Of a stretch of 5,689 nucleotides of DNA, positions 1 to 5,689 are shown piece by piece. A program made the position numbers and the translations under genes. Every line of letters begins with the position of its first letter. Within the stretch, counting starts at the first letter, position 1. A model generated the notes under the pieces. The model was not told where the DNA came from. It searched no databases and saw only the letters and a program-made list of their open reading frames with translations. Origin of the DNA: Planctomycetales bacterium 4484_123 (lineage in GTDB: Bacteria; Planctomycetota; Phycisphaerae; SM23-33); contig MVCS01000156.1 in the NCBI GenBank assembly GCA_002049885.1, positions 1-5,689 on the forward strand, given 5' to 3'.

Positions 1-1472
1 TCGTCGTAGATGAGTTGGCCGCGCTTGTCCCAGATGTGCAGTTCGCCGAAGCGCAGGGGGCCTGGGTAGATTCGCGGCGTGTAGGCCATGCCCGCCCCGC
101 GCTCGACCTGCCTTTCATCGGTGCAGACGGCCAGCGGCGGGATGGCGTCGCCCTTGGTGACGTAACAGGAGGCGATGATGTCGCCGCGCGGGTTGACGTA
201 GATGCCGCCCTTGTGCCAGCCGGTGCGGTTGTACAGCACCAGGCCCGAGATGACATTGGTTCGCCGGCCGTCCCGGCTCAGCGAGGTGCCCGCGTTCTTC
301 CGCTCCTCGCCGTAGTCGAAGGGTATCTCCCGCCAGGAGCCCGTCTCGTAGCGGACGATCACGTCGTGCGAGCGGAGGTAGATACGGCCCTCGTTGTCGA
401 AGGCCATGTCCTCGGCGTCGAGGGGCAGCCTTACCTCGCGGATCTTGCCCGTCTCCGGGTCGATCTCCAGGATGTCCTCGAAGGCCTTGTTGATGGGTGG
501 TCTGGCCCTCGGCCACGTACAGCAGGCCGGTGGGCGGGGTTCACGTACAGCCGCTGGCGGATGCCGTCCAGGCGCAGCTCCACCTGGTAGCAGGTCACCG
601 GACCGGTCAGCTCAAGCCCGCCGGTGGAGCCGTCCTTGTACAGCCGGTTCAGCCGGCGGTGCACCAGGGCGATACGACCATTGCGGACGGCGATGGCCGT
701 GGCCGCGCTGCCGAACATCGAGGCCCCCTTCTCCACCATGCCCGACGGGCCCGAGGTCAGCAGCGTCGATTGCAGGATGTCGTGTTTCAGCGGCAGGGTC
801 TGGCCCTGGGGGAAGGTGTACCACTTCAGGCCGACCATCTTCTTGAGCACCCGGGCCGGCGGTGGGTAGATGGCCCGCAGGTAGTTGCCCTCATGGTCGA
901 GCAGCCGGAGGTGGTCCATGCCCCGGCCCTCGAAGACGTACACGCCCTCCGGGGCGGCGGCGATCCGCGGCGTGGGCAGGCCGCCGTGGGTGCCCACGAA
1001 GCCCCATCGCCCCGCGCACCCTGGCGGAGCCGCTTCTTCGGCGACCAGAACAGCGCCCGCTCGAACCGCGGTTTCAGCCCCAGCGAAACCCGCACGCGCA
1101 GGGCGCCGGAGTTGTCGAGGTGGCGCCCGGCGTCGTCCTTCCCGTCCCAGACGAGCACTTGCCGCAGCGAGCCCTTGCGGAGGGGTGGAGGGGCATTGTC
1201 GCCGAGCACGCCGCTGGCCAGGTGCCGGACGATCCGGCCACGTGCGTCCTCGATGGCCACCGTGACGTCGCAGAAACCCTTGGCGGCGAAGGCGATTCTC
1301 ACCTTGTCGCCCCGGCGCGTGACCTTGGGCCGGACGGTGAATTCGAAGATTTCTTCCCTTTTGACCCTGAACTCCTCCAGGTCGCTGGCTGCCGTCAACC
1401 CGCCCCCGCCGGTGCCATCAGGGCCGCAGACAGGACGGAAAAGACCCTTCGGACTATTCGCGTCGTTCTCAT
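1..1472 (-). CDS. Exported Ig/FlgD-like plus beta-propeller (NHL-like) protein, frameshifted, C-terminus off the left edge
   Basis: Likely an extracytoplasmic protein of unknown function; no catalytic motif is visible. I place the start at the ATG read from 1472. From there the frame gives MRTTRIVRR, then a hydrophobic stretch (VFSVLSAALMAPAG), a convincing Sec signal peptide. It hits an in-frame TGA at 1397-1395 unless the frame changes in the G/C-rich run at 1399-1410. After that change the protein continues with an Ig/FlgD-like domain (about 1340-1060), including WDGKDDAGR at 1149-1123. A second break near 1002-1020 leads to propeller-like repeats such as EGVYVFEGRG and HLRLLDHEGNYLRAIYP. 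Two further breaks near 532-539 and 495-497 lead to LEIDPETGKIREV, AFDNEGRIYLRS and GGIYVNPRGD, open to base 1. Correcting one base at each site (-1, -1, +1, +1) gives one continuous protein of about 490 residues in the window. A weak GAAGAG precedes the start by 4 nt. The family call rests on motifs only. It could be a real pseudogene, but the clean fragments favour sequence errors. Confidence 0.68.
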
Positions 1473-1661
1473 CAGACTCTTCGATGCCCTCTGCCCATCC
1501 ATTCAACCCGCCCACGTCAGCTTGCTACCTTACCTTTCCCCGTCGGGGCGGGCCACGTGCATCGGCCGCCCGCGCCGCGCGCGGATGCCCCTTCGGAAGA
1601 CCGCGACGGTTGCCGATTATCCTTGGTTGGCTTCCAGCCCCAGGCGGCAGGTTGCAGCGCC

Positions 1662-1684
1662 CTGAAGGCCAGCCGGCCTTTCAG
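1662..1684 (+). repeat. GC-rich hairpin upstream of the URO-D gene
   Basis: CTGAAGGCC (1662-1670) is followed by the loop AGCC, then GGCCTTTCAG (1675-1684). The arms pair over 9 bp with one bulged T. An outer CAGC (1655-1658) can pair with GCTG (1693-1696) around it. It lies about 80 nt before the URO-D start and could be a structured leader if transcription starts upstream of it. It is not followed by a T-run, so a terminator is unlikely. The single bulged base might itself be an indel, given the others nearby. Confidence 0.45.
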
Positions 1685-1752
1685 CCGGCAGTGCTGGGGG
1701 ATAACATCTGGTCATCGGTTGTTGCGGGCCCGGCCGATGCCGTCGGCGGCGC

Positions 1753-1758
1753 AGGAGG
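1753..1758 (+). promoter_or_regulatory. Shine-Dalgarno of the URO-D gene
   Basis: AGGAGG lies 5 nt before the ATG at 1764, the strongest ribosome binding site in the window. It fixes the true start at 1764 in a frame different from that of the rest of the URO-D protein. This is the main evidence that the gene contains a frame break rather than starting later. Confidence 0.85.
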
Positions 1759-1763
1759 TGTGG

Positions 1764-2784
1764 ATGACTCACAGGGAGCGGTTCTTTGCGGTGTTGGCGG
1801 GCGAGCCGGTGGACCGGGCGGCGTTCTTTCCGGACATCAGCGACTGGTACGGTGCTGCGCGGACGCCGCCGGGACATCTACGACTGGTTCGAGGAGGTCT
1901 ATGACGGAGCGGAGAAGCGCTCGCGGGAGGAAGGCGGCCGGCGAGTGACGCGGATTCGCTGCCCGGCCGGTGAGCTGGAGAAGGTGGAGCTGCTGGCGGC
2001 CGACGGCTCCTGGGCCCCGACGGTGCACTTCGTCAAGGAGCTGCGGGACCTGGAGGTGATGCGGGACTTCGTGGCCCGGACGCGGTACGTGCTGAGGGCC
2101 GACCCCGTGGAGGCCGTGGTCGAGGCCATCGGCGAGCAGGGCGTGGCCGACCTGGCGGTCATGCGTTCGCCGTTCGGCAAGCTGGTGCACGAGTACATGG
2201 GCTTCGAGCAGGTGGTCTATGCCCTTCACGACGACCGCGAGGCGGTGCTGGAGTTCCTGGCCTTCCAGGAGCAGAAGGACCTGGAGCTGATAGAGCTGGC
2301 GGCCCAGGCCCCGGCCAGGGTCGTCATCCTTTCCGACCATGCCGATGAGAACCTCATCTCGCCGGGGCTCTACCGGGAGTTCTGTATCCCCTACTATCAA
2401 AAGATTTGCGACCGACTGCACCGGGCGGGCAAGGTCGTCTCCACGCACTTGGATGGCAATTTCAGGGGTTATTTCCCCCTGCTGGGCCGGACGGGCTTCG
2501 ACCTGTTGGACGGCTGCACCCCGGCGCCCATGATGAACTACGAGGTGGAGGAGCTGGCCGCCGCCTTGCCGAGGCACATGGCCTGCTACTGCGGCGTGCC
2601 GGCGACCTTGTTTTGCCAGAACTTGCCGGACGAGGAAATACTCTCCTTCGGCCGGCGCATCCTGGAGGCCTTCGCCGGGCGTGCCATCCTCAACGTCGGC
2701 GACATCCTGCCGGCCAACGGCGAGATTGAGCAGGTCGTCCGGTTGGGCAAGCTGGCGGCCGAGTGGCCAGGGCGGGAGGCTTGA
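1764..2784 (+). CDS. URO-D superfamily protein (uroporphyrinogen decarboxylase / cobalamin methyltransferase-like), one frameshift
   Basis: A cytosolic TIM-barrel protein of the URO-D superfamily (Pfam PF01208), substrate unknown. The N-terminus MTHRERFFAVLAGEPVDR is the family's usual opening and follows a strong SD. This frame is lost at about 1860-1873 (after DWYGAARTP) and would stop at 1902-1904. The next frame resumes with RDIYDWFEEVYDGAEKR and runs to the TGA at 2782-2784. Removing one base from the CCGCCGG run restores about 339 residues, a normal family length. Motifs in restored numbering include LISPGLYREFCIPYY (197-211), STHLDGNF (from 226, His228), CYCGVPATLFC (274-284) and LNVGDILPANG near the C-terminus. 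It lacks the Arg-rich N-terminal RQAGRY-type motif of HemE, so it is probably not the haem-pathway decarboxylase. MtaA/MtbA-type methyltransferases bind zinc through H-x-C plus a later Cys. Here the first part reads His-Leu-Asp, so even methyl transfer is uncertain. The gene is divergent from the exported-protein gene and convergent with padR. Confidence 0.85.
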
Positions 2785-2799
2785 GGCCGTGGCCGCGAG

Positions 2800-2843
2800 A
2801 GGGACAGGCCCCTGGACCTACGGTGCGAGATCCCTGTCCTTTT
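2800..2843 (+). terminator. Possible weak terminator between the URO-D gene and padR
   Basis: GGACAGG (2802-2808) can pair with CCTGTCC (2833-2839), which is followed by TTTT. The stem can be extended by a G-U and an A-U pair, at the cost of two of the Ts. The loop is about 24 nt, long for an intrinsic terminator, and the element overlaps the 3' end of padR. It fits the position expected for ending the URO-D transcript, but the support is modest. Confidence 0.3.
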
Positions 2844-3174
2844 GCATGGTCGAGTCGATCGCCCGCTTGATTCGCTCCCAGTGGTCGGCCATCCGCCGGA
2901 GTGCCTGGGCGCCGGCCGGTGTGAGGGCGTAGTACCGCCGGGCCGGCCCATCCGGGGAAGGCTCAATCGCCGCCTCAACCAGGCCCTCCCGCCGAAGTCG
3001 GCTGAGGATGGGATAGACCGTGCCCTCGCTGATGACCAGTCCGTCGGTGACCCGCAAGGTCTTGACGATGTCATAGCCGTAAAGCCGACGGGCGCGGATC
3101 GCGCCCAGGACCGAGAGTTCCAACAGGCCCTTCCGAACCTGAGTAACCCAGTTGTCATAAAAGTGGTCGGACAC
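2818..3174 (-). CDS. PadR-family transcriptional repressor
   Basis: A small winged-helix DNA-binding regulator, expected to act as a dimer in the cytoplasm. From the chosen GTG it is 118 residues, a usual size for compact PadR proteins. The family signature is clear: LLELSVLGAI, then LYGYDIVKTL, the recognition-helix segment VISEGTVYPILSRLRREGLV, and the wing ending ARRYYALTPAGAQAL. The C-terminal helix HWERIKRAIDSTM would be the short dimerisation helix. A start at the ATG at 3192 would add six residues (MLYSPG), but it has no Shine-Dalgarno and lies inside the promoter spacer, upstream of the predicted +1. I therefore prefer the GTG at 3174-3172. The stop is the TAG at 2820-2818. It converges with the URO-D gene, leaving 33 nt between stops, and diverges from topA. 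PadR proteins commonly repress themselves and a neighbour; the ligand and targets here are unknown. Confidence 0.9.
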   Translation of the reverse strand: MSDHFYDNWVTQVRKGLLELSVLGAIRARRLYGYDIVKTLRVTDGLVISEGTVYPILSRLRREGLVEAAIEPSPDGPARRYYALTPAGAQALRRMADHWERIKRAIDSTMQKDRDLAP

Positions 3175-3180
3175 GCCCGG

Positions 3181-3209
3181 ACTATACAGCATAGCAAGGT
3201 AGCTGTCAA
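3181..3209 (-). promoter_or_regulatory. Sigma70-type promoter of padR, predicted leaderless
   Basis: On the minus strand, TTGACA (3209-3204) is separated by exactly 17 nt from TATAGT (3186-3181), a near-perfect housekeeping promoter. Counting seven bases from the end of the -10 puts +1 at G3174, the first base of an in-frame GTG. The -10 box lies inside a short inverted repeat CTAT-GCTGT-ATAG (3194-3182), which could be part of an autoregulatory operator, though its arms are only 4 bp. Confidence 0.7.
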
Positions 3210-3264
3210 TGCCTACTACACAATTTTCTGCTCCTCCTCCGAGGGCCTGGGGGCCCTGCCGCTC

Positions 3265-3276
3265 CTTGCAGGCAAG
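3265..3276. repeat. 12-bp dyad, copy 1 (possible operator)
   Basis: CTTGCAGGCAAG has 5-bp arms CTTGC/GCAAG around a central AG. It matches copy 2 at 11 of 12 positions. A further overlapping dyad, CAAG-TG-CTTG (3273-3282), abuts it. It lies 55 bp upstream of the padR -35. Confidence 0.5.
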
Positions 3277-3326
3277 TGCTTGTCTTGTCGGATCTTACTC
3301 ACATGGGCATCGGCTCGGTCCAGTCT

Positions 3327-3338
3327 CTTGCCGGCAAG
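3327..3338. repeat. 12-bp perfect palindrome, copy 2 (possible operator)
   Basis: CTTGCCGGCAAG is perfectly self-complementary. Its centre is 62 bp from that of copy 1, close to six helical turns, so proteins on both would face the same side of the DNA. It lies about 52 bp upstream of the candidate topA -10. The binding protein is unknown. Confidence 0.5.
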
Positions 3339-3389
3339 CTGGCCCGACAGGTCGCCGCTGGGGGCCGAGGAGGCCTTGTGGTTTTGTTC

Positions 3390-3395
3390 TATAGT
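3390..3395 (+). promoter_or_regulatory. Candidate -10 box of topA
   Basis: TATAGT, the same hexamer as the padR -10, would place +1 near 3402 and give a leader of about 30 nt containing GAAGAGG (3414-3420), a plausible ribosome binding site 11 nt before the ATG. No good -35 lies 16-18 nt upstream, so the promoter would need an activator or is misassigned. Confidence 0.35.
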
Positions 3396-3431
3396 GGTCC
3401 GGCGATTCGGGCCGAAGAGGCGTCTTGAGGG

Positions 3432-5689
3432 ATGGCCAGGACGGCAACACAGAGCGGCGGACGGACATCCAGGGCTAGCGGCAAGGCCCCGGCTGCCGCC
3501 GCGCGCACCAAGAACAAGGCCCGCAAGCCTGCCAGCAAGCGCGCGCCCACGAAGGGCAAGAACCTGGTCATCGTCGAGTCGCCGGCCAAGGCCAGGACCA
3601 TAAATCGCTACCTGGGGCCGGACTACGTAGTCAAGGCCTCCATGGGCCACGTCCGCGACCTGCCCGGCAGCAGCCTGGGGGTGGACCTGGAGAACGACTT
3701 CGCCCCCACCTACGAGCTGCTCCGGGGGCGGAAAAAGGTCCTCACTGAGCTGCGGAAGTATGCCCGCAAGGCCCCGCTGGTGTTCCTGGCCACCGACCTG
3801 GACCGCGAGGGCGAGGCAATCGCCTGGCACCTGGCGGAGGAACTGAAGGTCTCCCCGGAGAGGCTGCGGCGGGTCATCTTCAACGAGATCACCGCCTCGG
3901 CCATCAAGGCGGCTTTCGCCCAGCCCGGGGTCATCGACCAGGCCAAGGTCAACGCCCAGCAGGCCCGGCGCATCCTGGACCGACTGGTCGGCTACCAGGT
4001 GAGCCCCCTGCTGTGGCGGAAGGTGGCGGCGGGGCTCTCAGCCGGGCGCGTCCAGACCGTGACCGTCCGGCTCATCGTGGAACGCGAGCGAGAGATAGAG
4101 GCCTTCGTACCCGAGGAGTTCTGGAAGATATCCGCGATTTTCACGGCCGACCCGGCCCGCCCGGCGGATCTGGAGCAGCGCTGGCGGGCCTTCCTGGCCG
4201 AGACCGACGAGGCGGGCAAGGGCCCCACGCAGGCCCAGCAGGTCGCCTGGCTGGCCGAGAACGGGGCGTTTCGGGCGGAACTGGTAGAATGGGACGGGCA
4301 GCGCTTCGACTGTCCCGACGCCGAGCAGGCCCAGAGGCTGGCCGAGGCCCTGGGGCTGTGCGTGGAGAAGGTCGAGCGCAGCACCGACCCGAACGGCAAG
4401 GGGCCGGCGGCGAATCGTGTGAGCATTCACGGACGGGTGCATGCGGCAGCCCGGGCCGACGCTGGGATGAAGTACACCGTCGAGTCCGTTCAGAGCCGCA
4501 CCAGCCGGAACAAGCCGCCGGCTCCTTTCACCACGGCCTCCATGCAGCAGGCGGCGGCGGTGAGGCTGCGATTCTCCGCCAGCCGGACCATGCGCATCGC
4601 CCAGGAGCTTTACGAGGGGGTGGAGCTCCCCGGCGAGGGCAGCGTCGGCCTGATCACCTACATGCGGACCGACAGCGTGAACCTCTCGGCCCAGGCGGTG
4701 GCCCAGGGCCGGCAGTTCATCGCCGAGACCTTCGGCGAGGACTATCTGCCAGCCAAGCCGCGCACCTACCGCAGCGGCGCCCGCGCTCAGGCGGCCCACG
4801 AGGCCGTCCGGCCCACCGACGTGCGGCGCACGCCCGAGTCGCTCCGAGCGGCCCTCAGCGAGGAACAGTGGAAGTTGTACGACCTCATCTGGCGGCGATT
4901 CGTGGCCTGCCAGATGGCCCCGGCGAAGTGGCAGATCACCGAGGCGGCCATCGCCGTCCAGACGGAGCTGGGCCGGGGCGTCTTCAAGGCCGTCGGCCGG
5001 CAGTTGGTCTTCGAGGGGTATCTGAAGGTCTCCGGCATGCCGCGCCACGAGGAGCAGCTCCTGCCGGCCCTCACCGAGGGCCAGGACGTGCATCTGGTGA
5101 GCGTCAACCCCACGCAGCATTTCACCCAGCCCCCGCCGCGCTACACCGAGGCATCGCTGGTCAAGGCCCTGGAGGCCGAAGGCATAGGCCGGCCCAGCAC
5201 GTACGCCACCATCATCCAGACCATCCAGGCCCGGGGCTACGTCCGGCAGGTCGAGCGGCGGTTCTATCCCACCGAGCTGGGCATATTGGTGACCGACCGG
5301 CTGGTGAAGCACTTCCCGGACATATTCGACGTCCGCTTCACCGCCCGCATGGAGGAGCGGCTGGACGAGATCGAAGAGGGCCGCGAGGACTGGGTGCACG
5401 TCCTGCGGGACTTCTACGACCCGTTCAAGAGCCGCCTGGAGCAGGCCGAGGGACAGATGGTCCACGCCCGGGCCGAGACCGCCCCCAGCGAGTACACCTG
5501 CCCCAACTGCGGTAAGCCCATGGTGTATCGCTGGAGCCCCTCGGGGCGTTATCTGGCCTGCACCGGTTATCCCGACTGCAAGACGACCTTCCCGGTGGAC
5601 TCCCAGGGCAGGAAGATAGAGCCCAAGGAGGTGGACATCACCTGCCCCGAGTGCGGCAAGCCCATGGTGCTGCGCCGCAGCCGGTACGG
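3432..5689 (+). CDS. topA: DNA topoisomerase I (type IA), C-terminus off the right edge
   Basis: Relaxes negatively supercoiled DNA by cutting one strand through a 5'-phosphotyrosine link. The ATG at 3432 is the earliest possible start, because TGA at 3426-3428 is in frame two codons upstream. Residues 1-43 form a basic Lys/Ala/Arg-rich tail. The TOPRIM domain follows: LVIVESPAKARTI (45-57, Glu49, Lys53) and ATDLDREGEAIAWHL (120-134) with the metal-binding Asp122, Asp124 and Glu126. The core shows LSAGRVQT (202-209), PPAPFTT (362-368), GLITYMRTDS (406-415) with the nucleophile Tyr410 and Arg412, AAHEAVRPTD (454-463) and EGIGRPSTYA (583-592). The C-terminal zinc-ribbon region has Cys690, 693, 710 and 716, then a second ribbon starts at Cys738 and Cys741 and is cut by the window end. 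All key residues are present and 752 codons are open. The region between FVPEEFW (225-231) and PPAPF is about 50 residues longer than I recall for E. coli TopA. It diverges from padR and has its own leader. Confidence 0.97.
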   Translation, partial: MARTATQSGGRTSRASGKAPAAAARTKNKARKPASKRAPTKGKNLVIVESPAKARTINRYLGPDYVVKASMGHVRDLPGSSLGVDLENDFAPTYELLRGRKKVLTELRKYARKAPLVFLATDLDREGEAIAWHLAEELKVSPERLRRVIFNEITASAIKAAFAQPGVIDQAKVNAQQARRILDRLVGYQVSPLLWRKVAAGLSAGRVQTVTVRLIVEREREIEAFVPEEFWKISAIFTADPARPADLEQRWRAFLAETDEAGKGPTQAQQVAWLAENGAFRAELVEWDGQRFDCPDAEQAQRLAEALGLCVEKVERSTDPNGKGPAANRVSIHGRVHAAARADAGMKYTVESVQSRTSRNKPPAPFTTASMQQAAAVRLRFSASRTMRIAQELYEGVELPGEGSVGLITYMRTDSVNLSAQAVAQGRQFIAETFGEDYLPAKPRTYRSGARAQAAHEAVRPTDVRRTPESLRAALSEEQWKLYDLIWRRFVACQMAPAKWQITEAAIAVQTELGRGVFKAVGRQLVFEGYLKVSGMPRHEEQLLPALTEGQDVHLVSVNPTQHFTQPPPRYTEASLVKALEAEGIGRPSTYATIIQTIQARGYVRQVERRFYPTELGILVTDRLVKHFPDIFDVRFTARMEERLDEIEEGREDWVHVLRDFYDPFKSRLEQAEGQMVHARAETAPSEYTCPNCGKPMVYRWSPSGRYLACTGYPDCKTTFPVDSQGRKIEPKEVDITCPECGKPMVLRRSRY

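Larger units (their letters stand above)
1473..1763. other. Divergent intergenic region between the exported-protein gene and the URO-D gene
   Basis: This stretch separates two divergently oriented starts and contains no supported gene. It holds a small inverted repeat CCCC-GTC-GGGG (1538-1548), the stronger hairpin at 1662-1684, another inverted repeat GCCGA-TGCCG-TCGGC (1733-1747), and the ribosome binding site of the URO-D gene. I could not find a convincing -35/-10 pair for either gene. GATAAC near 1700 is the best -10-like string on the plus strand but lacks a good -35. Confidence 0.6.
3193..3431. other. padR-topA divergent intergenic region
   Basis: No gene is supported here. It carries the padR promoter at its left end, a perfect hairpin AGGGCC-TGGG-GGCCCT (3242-3257), two related 12-bp palindromes (3265-3276 and 3327-3338), and a possible topA -10 near its right end. 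Its concentration of dyad symmetry is higher than in the other intergenic regions of this window. Confidence 0.7.

Noticed and set aside
1399..1410. Phase-variable poly-G/C switch in the signal-peptide region
   Set aside because: The run is only five identical bases, short for slipped-strand switching, and similar breaks occur at four other short runs. A common technical cause is simpler.
1524..1531. GCTACCTT shared with the padR promoter region (3196-3203, opposite strand) as a common PadR operator
   Set aside because: An 8-base match between two regions of about 250 bp is expected by chance, and it is not a dyad.
1860..1873. Programmed ribosomal frameshifting in the URO-D gene
   Set aside because: There is no slippery heptamer, internal SD with adjacent stop, or downstream pseudoknot that I can see, and URO-D proteins do not normally use it.
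497..1948. Long plus-strand open frame (483 codons) opposite the exported-protein gene
   Set aside because: It is a GC-rich shadow of the minus-strand gene. Its translation is Pro/Arg/Gly-rich with no recognisable motif, and it crosses the intergenic region and the URO-D start.
1764..2784. Assignment as hemE
   Set aside because: The N-terminal Arg-containing substrate motif of HemE is missing, and the sequence fits the divergent methyltransferase-like branch better.
4013..5515. Long open frames overlapping topA on both strands (500 codons plus, 475 codons minus)
   Set aside because: Both are shadows of topA, whose own frame carries all type IA topoisomerase motifs. The shadow translations are low-complexity.
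1..5689. CRISPR array, tRNA, rRNA, insertion sequence or phage genes
   Set aside because: No direct-repeat array, cloverleaf, rRNA segment, transposase motif or terminal inverted repeats were seen on either strand.

Overview
This is a GC-rich window (about 65% by eye) whose genes suggest a planctomycete or a related PVC/Armatimonadota-type bacterium, probably from an environmental assembly. The grounds are one of the many divergent uroporphyrinogen-decarboxylase (URO-D) superfamily proteins typical of those groups, a secreted Ig-plus-propeller protein of a kind common there, and a TopA with a basic Lys/Ala/Arg tail. This placement is an inference, because no rRNA or other taxonomic marker is present.

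Layout: (1) Positions 1-1472 on the minus strand hold the first ~490 codons of an exported protein, with a signal peptide, an Ig/FlgD-like domain and an NHL/propeller-like region. It runs off the left edge and its frame is broken four times at short G/C runs. (2) Positions 1473-1763 are a divergent intergenic region with a strong hairpin and a clear Shine-Dalgarno for the next gene. (3) Positions 1764-2784 on the plus strand encode a URO-D/cobalamin-methyltransferase-superfamily protein, broken once near codon 34. (4) Positions 2818-3174 on the minus strand encode a small PadR-type repressor, convergent with the URO-D gene. It is driven by a near-consensus promoter whose predicted +1 falls on its GTG start codon. 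(5) Positions 3193-3431 are a divergent intergenic region with a hairpin and two near-identical 12-bp palindromes. (6) Positions 3432-5689 on the plus strand are topA (DNA topoisomerase I), intact for 752 codons and cut by the right edge inside its C-terminal zinc-ribbon region.

The genes do not form one operon. The exported protein and the URO-D gene are divergent, URO-D and padR converge, and padR and topA diverge. A local link is possible between PadR and the URO-D or exported-protein genes, because PadR proteins often control neighbours, but no shared operator could be established. All five frame breaks lie in the left third, while padR and topA are clean. The fragments between breaks stay open and protein-like, which points to base-calling or assembly indels rather than old decay.

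I found no CRISPR array, tRNA, rRNA, transposase or recognisable riboswitch. The least ordinary signals are the apparently leaderless padR transcript and the pair of 12-bp palindromes between padR and topA. I do not see strong evidence for a new multi-gene system.
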